64,000 nt of DNA from contig OY986439.1 in NCBI GenBank assembly GCA_963920525.1, forward strand, positions 3,405,001-3,469,000, given 5' to 3'. Below are positions 8,941 through 17,263 of this stretch, one piece after another. The first letter of the stretch is position 1. Every line of letters begins with the position of its first letter. The stretch is from Dichetophora obliterata (lineage: Eukaryota; Arthropoda; Insecta; Diptera; Sciomyzidae). A program made the position numbers and the translations under genes. The notes beneath the pieces are model-generated. The model worked only from the letters and a program-made list of their open reading frames with translations, made no database searches and was not told where the DNA came from.

Positions 8941-11811
8941 TCATACATTAGTTTTCAATCTACTTTTGAGTTGACCTTTCGACAAGTTAACATCAAACAC
9001 GTTACAGTTGTTAACATAGGTACTCATGCGATTTAATGGAGCAGTTAACATATAATTTGTTCTACTAAATGGTAAATAAATCAAGTTGTTAGAGTTTCTA
9101 CTGCTTCTACGATTAGTGTTAAAATTTATAAGAGAAAGAAGCTCTGGAGAGTCGAATACACCAGTAATGAGTTGGTGTAAGTAGACGATATCAGCAGATT
9201 TTCTTCTCTCACTTAAAGATTGCATTTTTAATAATTTCAAACGATCCTCATATGGAGGAAGGTTAAATGTGTCAGTTCCACTCAAGCCTCTTAGAGCAAA
9301 CCGAACAAAACGTTTTTGAATTCTTTCTATACGATCAACATGCACATTGTAATGTGGGGACCATACTTGACTTGCGTACTCCAAGTGAGGACGCACGATT
9401 GAATAATACAGAGTTGTAGTTGTTATTAAGCTATCAAACTCTTTGGCCCACCGTTTTATAAAACCAAGCATAGAAGACGCTTTTTTACAAATTGTATCAA
9501 TATGCATGTTAAACGACAATTTAGAATCCATGCATATACCAAGGTCTTTGACGGTAGTTACACGACTTAAAGCAGTATCTTTAATTTTGTAATCAAAAAT
9601 AAAATTGTTCCTTTTACGCGAAAAGGTCATAGTTTGGCATTTATCTGGATTTAAAAACATGTTATTTTTAGAACACCAAACCTCAAAGGAGTTCAAGTCT
9701 GACTGGAGTAGGTCTGAATTGTCATTAGAATCAATTGTTCTGTATATTTTCATATCATCTGCATAAATAAGCAAATGAGAGTGTTTGATGACGTGGGTAA
9801 CATCATTAATTGCCAAAATAAACAGAAGTGGACCCAGGTGGCTTCCTTGAGGAACACCCGATTCTGCAACAAATTCAGAAGACAACACGCCTCGGAACCG
9901 TATTTGATAAGATCGCTCCATCAAATACGATTTGATCCAGTTTACAAAATATTGTGGAAATCCCATTAATTTAAGTTTAAATAAAATTAGATTATGTGGT
10001 AATTTATCAAAAGCTTTGCTAAAATCAGTGTAAATACAATCGACCTGGCTACCAGAATCAATAGATTTTAAGCAGAATGTAGTGAAATCAAGGAGATTAG
10101 ACACAGTGGATCTGCCAGTAACAAAACCATGCTGACGAGTTGTCATGACTTGTCCACAGTGAATTTTCACTCGATCGTACACTATTCGCTCAAAAAGTTT
10201 AGGAATCGAAGACAATTTAGCGATAGGCCTATAATTAGTGACGTCATTCCTGCAACCTTTTTTGTAAATAGGACTGATATAAGATTTTTTCCAAAAAAGA
10301 GGAAAATTACTTTCATTAATTGATTTATTAAAAAGTAACGAGAGAGGCTGACACAAAACGGAGCCGCATAGTTTTAACACTGCGGCAGGAATTCCATCTG
10401 GTCCAGCGCTAAAATCCTCATCGATTGATTCAATATACTTAAAAATATCCTCTGAGGTAAAAGATATATGCCCCAAAGAAACTCTGGATGCGTTGTTCAT
10501 ATAATCAAAATACGCTAAATCAGGATTAAAAGAATCTGAACAGAATGATTCTTTAAAAAGATTGGCAAATAAGCCACAAATAATGGTGGAATTGTCAGTA
10601 AATCCATCCTGAAATTTGAAAGAAGAAGGAAATCCATCAGTCTTCTTCTTAACATTAATAAATCCCCAAAATTTTCTTGGATCAGACAAAATACTCAGCT
10701 TCATATTATCCAAATACTCATTATATAATGCAGCTGAGCAATTCTCAAATTCCAGAAACAAACGTTTGTATGTTTCTAGGTCATTTGAGTCAAAACTACA
10801 AACATATTTCTTCCATGCCCTATTCCTATTGTTGCGAAGAGTCTTTAAATCCTTTGTGTACCAAGGGTACGCAGAATTTTTCGCAAATTTGAGACTATAT
10901 GGTACAGACTGAGAAAACATGGCAAAGAGCTCCGTATAGAAATAATTTATTGAACTGTTAAGATTATTATTATTTATGTATTCTGTAATTATATTTAATT
11001 TACTATTAAGTAAATGATTCAACCCCAAATAGTCAGCTTTTTTGAAATTGAATTCATAAACTGTGTCAACAGAGCTTGAATTTACCATATTCTCCCTATC
11101 GGATTTATACCAAATACTCAAAGGTGGATGGTAATTATCAATAGTAGTCAAAGCATGAAGTGCCTTCTGAACAATGACATTGTTACTGTCTGTAGTTAAG
11201 ACTAGGTCAAGCAGCCTTTCCAGACTATTATAAATACAACTAACTTGTTGTAAGTCAGAACATATATTGTCAACAAATATATGTTCTTGGCGTGTCTTCG
11301 AATTAGATGCACAAAAATGTGTTTCATCGTCAGAAGAATGCCATTTTAAGTCAGGCAAATTAAAATCGCCCAACAATAAAATGTCGTCATTAACGTCAAG
11401 TAAATTTAATATAAATTCTATGCAATCCGCAAGGCTTGCATAGACCTCTACACTGCTCTTTGGAGGAACGTATGCATTAATAACATATACATTAGAATTG
11501 CAATGTACAACCTTAACGCATATAAGTTCGATATTAGCAGAGCAGGGAATATCAATAAAGGAACTAACACAGGAGCTCCTTACAGCTAATAGGACACCAC
11601 CACCAACTGCAGAATTATTGTCAGCGTGTCTGTCCTTCCTATATACTTGAAAACTATTGTCAAACAGTTCTAAGTCAGTAATTCCTCCGTTCAACCAAGT
11701 TTCAGTTAACGCGATAATATCTTCAGAAAAATTCTGAGTTGACAAAAAAATGTCGCGCGTCTTTGAACGCAATCCCCTTACATTTTGATAGTAAAGGGAA
11801 AGCCTATTTAG
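8941..11811 (-). CDS. LINE-C ORF2: endonuclease and reverse transcriptase polyprotein
   Basis: Makes and inserts new copies by target-primed reverse transcription. Counting from the first codon after the presumed slip, the N-terminus LNRLSLYYQNVRGLRSK is the first conserved APE-endonuclease block. TETWL and LLLGDFNLPD follow, the latter about residue 150; the usual SDH box is replaced by a divergent DNYHPPL. The RT core runs about residues 500-740: YRPIAKLSS, DFSKAFDKLPHN, GVPQGSHLGPLLF and catalytic YADD (near 683). A thumb domain and an LxxIQKRFVRF block end it, with no RNase H. Total is about 956 residues. There is no ATG until about residue 242, after the endonuclease, so AUG initiation would lose that domain. 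The frame is -1 to ORF1 and overlaps its end at a slippery heptamer, hence the chosen start. All RT catalytic residues are present, so the protein looks functional. Confidence 0.9.
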   Translation of the reverse strand, partial: LNRLSLYYQNVRGLRSKTRDIFLSTQNFSEDIIALTETWLNGGITDLELFDNSFQVYRKDRHADNNSAVGGGVLLAVRSSCVSSFIDIPCSANIELICVKVVHCNSNVYVINAYVPPKSSVEVYASLADCIEFILNLLDVNDDILLLGDFNLPDLKWHSSDDETHFCASNSKTRQEHIFVDNICSDLQQVSCIYNSLERLLDLVLTTDSNNVIVQKALHALTTIDNYHPPLSIWYKSDRENMVNSSSVDTVYEFNFKKADYLGLNHLLNSKLNIITEYINNNNLNSSINYFYTELFAMFSQSVPYSLKFAKNSAYPWYTKDLKTLRNNRNRAWKKYVCSFDSNDLETYKRLFLEFENCSAALYNEYLDNMKLSILSDPRKFWGFINVKKKTDGFPSSFKFQDGFTDNSTIICGLFANLFKESFCSDSFNPDLAYFDYMNNASRVSLGHISFTSEDIFKYIESIDEDFSAGPDGIPAAVLKLCGSVLCQPLSLLFNKSINESNFPLFWKKSYISPIYKKGCRNDVTNYRPIAKLSSIPKLFERIVYDRVKIHCGQVMTTRQHGFVTGRSTVSNLLDFTTFCLKSIDSGSQVDCIYTDFSKAFDKLPHNLILFKLKLMGFPQYFVNWIKSYLMERSYQIRFRGVLSSEFVAESGVPQGSHLGPLLFILAINDVTHVIKHSHLLIYADDMKIYRTIDSNDNSDLLQSDLNSFEVWCSKNNMFLNPDKCQTMTFSRKRNNFIFDYKIKDTALSRVTTVKDLGICMDSKLSFNMHIDTICKKASSMLGFIKRWAKEFDSLITTTTLYYSIVRPHLEYASQVWSPHYNVHVDRIERIQKRFVRFALRGLSGTDTFNLPPYEDRLKLLKMQSLSERRKSADIVYLHQLITGVFDSPELLSLINFNTNRRSSRNSNNLIYLPFSRTNYMLTAPLNRMSTYVNNCNVFDVNLSKGQLKSRLKTNV
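11773..11800 (-). promoter_or_regulatory. Potential frameshift-stimulating hairpin
   Basis: Ten nucleotides after the slippery heptamer, the minus strand can fold TTCCCTT(T)AC against GTAAGGGGA. This gives about nine pairs including one wobble, with one bulged T and a 9-nt loop. Position and spacing suit a -1 frameshift stimulator. The segment also codes for a conserved endonuclease block, so pairing could be coincidental. Confidence 0.4.
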
Positions 11812-12755
11812 TTTTTTTGGGTCTGACTGGTGATATTATTCGTCCTTCTAGACCTGTGTTTAGGCTTAAACTCAGAAACAAAGATATTATCAGCCCACAG
11901 ATTAGAGCTCAAAACAGTTGCAAACTCTTCAGCAGCTACTGTGAGAATAAATGATGCGTGGGACGGTTTATTGCCAATTTTCTTGCATGAGCAGAAAGCA
12001 GCCTGACTTACTAATTGGTTGTGTTTAACAAACGTCAATACATTTTCACTTGTTGTGTCGGGCTGAAGACGTGAAATGAAAATTTTTTTTTTTCTCGACA
12101 AAGCTCTTAAATTTAATGAACTATTGCGCTCATTAGTCATGTCATTTCTAGCCGGGGGAGAAACAGATGGAGAAGATGGAGTAATAACTATATTATCTAT
12201 TCTCACTGGCGTATACACTGGTTTAGCCGAGATCTGCTTCGTTTCTAAAGTGGCTGGAAGCGTCATGCGCCGCTTATTACTTTTATTTTTGGAATTATTT
12301 CTCTTTTTCTTCGAAATATTTAGGTCTTTTTTAGATAAAACTATTTGAGTCTCAGAAGAAAAGGCTGGAAGAGTCTGAGACAATGCGGTCGAAATATTTA
12401 CCGATGAAGACTTTTCATCATAAATGCTAGTACTGGGTGAGGTGCTTACTTCATTAAAAAATGTAACAATTTCTTTAAAATTGTTATTTAAAGCGTTAAG
12501 ACTATCACCGAAAAGCTTAATTTTTGAGAAAAACTCATCTGGTGAAAGAACCCTACACGAAGCACAATACCAGCGAAGACCTGATCGTGGTGAGATTAAA
12601 TCATCAAGACACGACTTAGAGATCCCAGCACATGATGTATGGAACAAACGCCCACATGGGCCAGAACAACTGAACATACGGTTCAGAATGTTTTGACTTT
12701 TGCAAAGCTCGTCTAAAGAACAAGCAGCAAAATTTTCTACAGAAAAATATTCCAT
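11808..12755 (-). CDS. LINE-C ORF1: PHD-finger and RRM-like RNA-binding protein
   Basis: A 315-residue protein expected to coat the element RNA and chaperone it to the nucleus. Residues 12-67 show a PHD-type zinc-binding series: C12, C18, C30, C34, H39, C42, C64, C67, in CSGPCGRLFHTSCAGIS and YCASC. The first pair is spaced C-x5-C instead of the usual C-x2-C. Residues 70-200 are Ser/Lys-rich and likely disordered, with basic runs that could be nuclear-localisation signals (SKKKRNNSKNKSNKRR). Residues about 226-305 (KKIFISRLQPDTTSENVLTF and beyond) resemble an RRM fold. PHD-bearing ORF1s are known in CR1-like elements. The start is the first ATG after a long leader. It ends in a slippery site that probably yields an ORF1-ORF2 fusion. 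Confidence 0.85.
   Translation of the reverse strand: MEYFSVENFAACSLDELCKSQNILNRMFSCSGPCGRLFHTSCAGISKSCLDDLISPRSGLRWYCASCRVLSPDEFFSKIKLFGDSLNALNNNFKEIVTFFNEVSTSPSTSIYDEKSSSVNISTALSQTLPAFSSETQIVLSKKDLNISKKKRNNSKNKSNKRRMTLPATLETKQISAKPVYTPVRIDNIVITPSSPSVSPPARNDMTNERNSSLNLRALSRKKKIFISRLQPDTTSENVLTFVKHNQLVSQAAFCSCKKIGNKPSHASFILTVAAEEFATVLSSNLWADNIFVSEFKPKHRSRRTNNITSQTQKN
11811..11817 (-). promoter_or_regulatory. Slippery heptamer A AAA AAC at the ORF1/ORF2 junction
   Basis: ORF1 ends CAA AAA AAC TAA. The final seven bases before the stop form A AAA AAC in the zero frame, one of the standard -1 ribosomal frameshift heptamers. A one-base backward slip continues directly into ORF2 (CTA AAT AGG ...). 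ORF2-frame reading is closed by a TAA only 27 nt upstream of the junction, and that overlap has no ATG. Confidence 0.6.
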
Positions 12756-13215
12756 AGCGAATAAACAAAGTTCAATAATTTTATGTGAGCAAAAATAATG
12801 TCCACTAAGTGCTAATGGGTTAATATAATATGTTGAAGTTTAAAAGCAACTGCAACAGTTCTCTGTGCTTAGTTTATGCAAATAAACAAACAACGCACAA
12901 AGAGGAACGCAAAAAAGAGAAAGAAAAAAGTATATAAGCAGCAGCTCAGCTATCAAACTATAAACGACAATTAAAACAACACATGTATGTACTACAATAA
13001 AACATTAAAAAATTTAGCCACACAGCATGAAAACACTATAGGTTTATATTGAAAACAACCTTAAAAACAATTTTCAATCACAAATAAATGAAAATACAGC
13101 ACATACCGAAATTAAACAAACACTGGTATAACACAAATTACAATAAAAAAAACAACACAAGACAAACGACTGTCACCGGCCAAAAGACGAGATCAAACTG
13201 AGCTACATACTTAAG
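12756..13215 (-). promoter_or_regulatory. LINE-C 5' leader (probable internal promoter region)
   Basis: A-rich sequence (on the plus strand) between the ORF1 start and the hAT-B remainder. On the minus strand its distal end reads GATCTCGTCTTTTGGCCGGT. By analogy with other APE-type LINEs the leader would carry an internal promoter, but no defined motif proves this and the exact 5' end is not resolved. Confidence 0.4.
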
Positions 13216-13485
13216 GGTGCTTTTAAACTGAAGTGGTGGGTTTGCAGTTGAAACTCATTTTGTTCTATCTTTTTGCAAACACAGAGAAAGAAAATGGTTA
13301 TCCGCAAGCATGCTTATGAAAAAGAGAGAAAGAAGAGGAAAATATATAATACAAAAATATTATCGTTGTTAAAAAAACTGATATTTTGAATAACTTTTGA
13401 AGTTTTCCTTTTAAATTGTTTATCTAGCTAAAAAAGTGGGGGGGGGGGCAACTGCCCCCCTTTCCCCCCGCTTCCGACGCCAATG

Positions 13486-14250
13486 ATTATTTGGGTTAGT
13501 ATGTTATTAAATGTTTTGTATTATTTTTGCTTGAGTATTTTTTTTTTGCTTTTTCTATGTCTTTGATAAAGTTTATCTCTCTTTACAATAGCTTAATCAT
13601 TTCATTTTTTATTAATTTTTTTTGTTTACATTTTTTATTAATTTCTGTAAATTTATTGTATATCTCGTCATAATTTTTGCCGCAGCTTTGGTTTTCATGT
13701 ACAAGATCGCTCCAATTTACTTGTTTTATTAATTTATTTACTCTGTTAGTGTTTATTTCCGTATTTTAGAGTAAGCCTAAAACTTTACCAGGGCTTGTGT
13801 GTCTGTTGCAGTTGCTTCCTATTTGTGAATTAATAATTTGCATATTTTTTCCAAGAGTAGCATCGTGTTTGCCGAAATATTGTTAATTGAAGTCTATATT
13901 TACTTTTGGCTAAAGACATATGTAGTTTTTTTTACAAAAATTAAAACATTTTGAGATCGTGAGTTTTTTACTGGTTTTCTCAAAAAACAACTTTGTCCTT
14001 GCGGGAGAGGAAGAGATCCTTTCTTTCTAAATTTTTATTGGCAAATCTTGACCAGCCTATGCAACTTTTGAGATCTCTTAGAATGTGAAATTCGAAAAAA
14101 AATTGTAATTCGATACGCTCTAAAGAGTATTTAATTTTTTTGAAATAAAATTTGTTAAAAATGTCGTCGTTATATGTACTAAATGTTTGTACACTTCCAA
14201 ATGTTTGTATTGTTTAATTGAAAATAATGTAAGAAGTTTCTGACCCAGGC
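13486..14250 (-). mobile_element. LINE-A, 5' portion (endonuclease/RT linker), separated by hAT-B
   Basis: The minus strand encodes NWSDLVHENQSCGKNYDEIY and then NKFTEINKKCK around 13610-13730, the W-x(n)-Y-x-x-F linker between endonuclease and RT in many LINEs. Joining this across hAT-B to 7262 gives an RT reading in the correct order, which explains why the RT at 5.4-7.2 kb lacks its upstream part. Upstream sequence to about 14250 carries stops in all frames and is only weakly recognisable. Confidence 0.55.
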
Positions 14251-14521
14251 CCCTTATTTTCTAACTCTGATACTATATCAGAGACCCAAAATATCTATCA
14301 GCACTACCTTTTTTATCAATTTCTCTATCTATTAAATACATTTTTTTTATGTTATGGGTATATTCGATATATTACTGGGTCCGATAAAAATTCTCGAACT
14401 CGTCTTATCCACGTACAGTCTACACTACTAGTAACTTATAATTGACCAACGCTTTAAAATAGCTGTTAAAATTTCTCAAATATCGATGTTTTGTCTTACG
14501 CCCATATCATATGAAAAACAG

Positions 14522-14690
14522 TTGGGTGCAAAAAGGACGTCAAGCTGCACGCCCTTTTTGCATAAAACGACAATAAAGTTCTTCGTATCAATGTAAAATT
14601 TTGCAAGACGTTACTTTATGATAATATAATCATTATCTGCTATTCATGCAAAAAGAGTGTGAAAGGCACTCACGGCATTTTTGCACCCAA
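14522..14690. mobile_element. Small foldback MITE (169 bp)
   Basis: The ends are perfect 13-bp inverted repeats, TTGGGTGCAAAAA at 14522-14534 and its complement at 14678-14690. An inner inverted pair (CTTTTTGCAT / ATGCAAAAAG) makes the element fold further. No clear target duplication is visible, and the transposase family is unknown. Confidence 0.6.
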
Positions 14691-14767
14691 TTCATCAATT
14701 GCTTCATGATATTATCTATGCAGTTTCATTAAAAAATTCTTGGTTACCTACTCTCATGTTAGGCTAA

Positions 14768-16783
14768 GTGCCAATCGGAAACTTTTTACTCGTGGTAGGA
14801 TAGAAAATTACGAGTTGAGAAAAATTTATAACTGTTGACACGGAAATGTCATTTTTGCTGTACCAAATGGAGCATGAAAAGTTTATTCAGAAATGCTGAA
14901 GTCTTCTTAGCGAATAAACACTCAGTTGCCTAAATATCATACTTTTTCATAAGACGAGATTTCTTAAGACTCATTTGACTACTACGTTTTTTACTACTTA
15001 TTTTGTTATTAAAAATAATTTTATGAGTTTTAAAATATGTAATTGTTTTGCATGAAACAACATTACATAAAGAAAAAAAAAAAAATTATGTAAACATTGT
15101 TAACTTGCAATATAAAAAAATATATTTTTATTCATGAATCTCCCCATTGTATGTATTTACCATTTTATTCCACTTAAAAAATGTACTGGAGTAAAATCAG
15201 TATCACTTACTGCTAAGTTCAATCGATTGTAATACGATAGAAAATATTGACTCATACTCAGTTGATCAATAAGCCAACCATAAAACATCCTTGAACACGA
15301 ATTAGACATATCTCAGCCATATTTTTACATATTCAAAAAGTATATTTAAGGCATTTGTGAGTTACGTTTTGTAATAAAAGAACCTAATTTGTAACTAATT
15401 TTTTCTTAAGGTACTATTACAGTGTGTAGCTATAAAAAAACACCTTTTTATTATTTTTTTAACCAGTGTTATTAATTTTAACGATTAAAATTTTTTACAT
15501 AATGAAGAATTATTCATGAGGAAATAAAAAAATTTTTTTTTGTCTTTGTAGTTATTATTAATTTTCTACAAGGCGTTGAAGTTAGCCTGCTTAAAAAATT
15601 GCTGCAATTGACTTCTCGTTTCCAGCATTTACAAAGCGTCTGAAAGTAAAAAAAAATCAAAGTGGTTGAGCACTCAACCTACGCAAATAAAAAAATAAAA
15701 ATTAAAAAAACGGCATGCGTTGAAAAAAAAAATTGTACAAAAAACCCTCTTTTTTGCCGAAACTTTTAGCCATACAAAAAAAATATAAAAGTTTTTTGGC
15801 CTTTTATAGGTCTAGTACTTAACAGAGTCTATAAGGATCACAATGATTCAAGATTCATAGAAATCGATCAAGTAGAACTCCAGATATCTTAGAAGTCGAT
15901 TCCAAGAACCTTGTTTCGAGAGAAACGCGAATAAAGATTTAAAGGTTCTTGAATATCACGCGACATACGAATATATTATATGCTATAAATTTTTTTCTTT
16001 TTGATAGTTTTTTCTAAAATTTTGTATACGCAATCTTAAGACCTTACAGAACCATATTTTAATGAAGTAAAAATTGATTTTTTATTTTTTACACACTTTA
16101 AAAGTACCTTAAATACTTTTTAATTAGTTGGCTATCATTCAAATAAACTTTTAACTCTTCAGCTACCAAATATAAAAAATGCCAGAATTTATATTTAATG
16201 CATCAGCTTTGCAAGGAAATATCAGTAAAGAAAAACTTAATACATTGCTTATGTCAGAAATAATGAACTTTCGAATCGCACATACATATTTAATTTAAAC
16301 CCTTTAGCCCCTAAAATGGCCCAATTTTTCAAAATCCTGAAAATGATTTGATGTAATTGTTTTTTGACACTAATAAATTTAATATAATATCATTATCATC
16401 AGGTTTCTTAGAGGTAAAGACGACTAGAGTGACTCCATGATTATTGATCGTTCTAAGGCCTTGCAATTTAAGCTTTTAAAATCCATATTTTCCTCATATA
16501 AAAAGCAAAGCACAATTAGTATTTTTTTGTTTATTTGTATACGGAAATATAAAGCAAAACTGCTTTTCCAGAAAAAAGACACAGCAAAACACTGAAACGA
16601 ACATTTCTGTAAGGGTTACAACCCTGTTGCTTCAGTCAAAAATTCTCTTGACGGATGTCAAAATTTCTACTAGCCCCTGAGGGTACATGGATTTTTGACA
16701 ATCATACTCACCTCATTGATGTCAAAAATTCTTTTCCGACTGTCAAAAAGTCATCATCCGAGTGAAAAGTTTCCGAATGGCAC
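14768..16783. mobile_element. 2-kb element with 25-bp inverted ends, family unknown
   Basis: GTGCCAATCGGAAACTTTTT and five more bases (14768-14792) match the reverse complement of 16759-16783 at 23 of 25 positions. The right subterminal region repeats a TTTTTGACA-like word about five times in both orientations (16630-16755), typical of transposase-binding motifs. The interior is AT-rich and no transposase is recognised, so this is a non-autonomous or fully decayed DNA transposon. Confidence 0.5.
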
Positions 16784-17060
16784 ACACCCTAAATATAATT
16801 CAGCATATTTTATTTTTTTATACAATTTATGTAATCAATTTAAATTTATATTGCTATTTTAGTAAATTCAACATTCTTGTTTTTGACATTCTTGGGATAC
16901 GATTATGTATAAAAACATAATTTAATATATACTAAGTAGTTGGTGCTGTTGTTGCCTTTTTTATAACTGACTTGACCTGAGTAATATAAAACTTTGCAGT
17001 TGCTATTGCAACAAAATTTAACATTTATTGTTTGTTTTTTTTTAACGTTTATTGTTTATT

Positions 17061-17263
17061 ATGTTGATTTTATATGATTTAAATACAAATTCTAAATGTT
17101 TGATAGTATAAATCATACTCGATTTCAAGAAACGTTGTTGTTGTTTCTTTGGAAAGATTCGTAAGAACAATTAATTGTTTCAACTTTGACTTAAGCTCAA
17201 TAAACGATTCAAACGATATTAAACATTTAGAATTTGTATTTAAATCATATAAAATCAACATAA
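17061..17263. mobile_element. Foldback MITE-M, copy 1 (perfect 41-bp arms)
   Basis: Left arm 17061-17101 starts ATGTTGATTTTATATGATTT. The right arm 17223-17263 is its exact reverse complement over 41 bp. The core contains GTTGTTGTTTCTTTGGAAAG and AACAATTAATTG words found in all copies. Related copies are at 39668-39955, 55405-55545 and 55890-56108. No coding capacity. Confidence 0.8.

Larger units (their letters stand above)
8661..13215 (-). mobile_element. LINE-C, near-complete two-ORF non-LTR retrotransposon
   Basis: The element reads on the minus strand as about 0.45 kb of 5' leader, ORF1 (12755-11808), ORF2 (-1 frame, to 8941) and up to about 0.3 kb of 3' untranslated sequence. Both ORFs are open end to end, unlike any other element in the window, so this is the youngest LINE here. 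It sits inside hAT-B in the same orientation as the transposase. Exact ends are uncertain: I could not find a poly(A) tail, a 3' microsatellite or target duplications. ORF1 with a PHD-type finger plus an APE-type endonuclease/RT ORF2 fits the CR1/Jockey group. Confidence 0.75.
7263..13485 (-). mobile_element. hAT-B, TTF/ZMYM-type hAT transposon enlarged by a LINE insertion
   Basis: The left terminus reads CAAGCGCGTCGGAAGC. The right terminus, reverse-complemented, reads CATTGGCGTCGGAAGC: 13 of 16 match, and both start with CA as hAT ends do. Perfect 8-bp duplications (ATTATTTG) flank the element, which interrupts LINE-A. Subterminal G-runs are present at both ends. The transposase survives only as a minus-strand C-terminal remnant (about 7640-8660). 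The N-terminal half is missing, with only about 250 bp left between LINE-C and the right end. The bulk of the 6.2 kb is LINE-C. Confidence 0.85.

Noticed and set aside
8941..12696. Plus-strand open frames of 64-98 codons inside LINE-C
   Set aside because: They are antisense shadows of the LINE ORFs.
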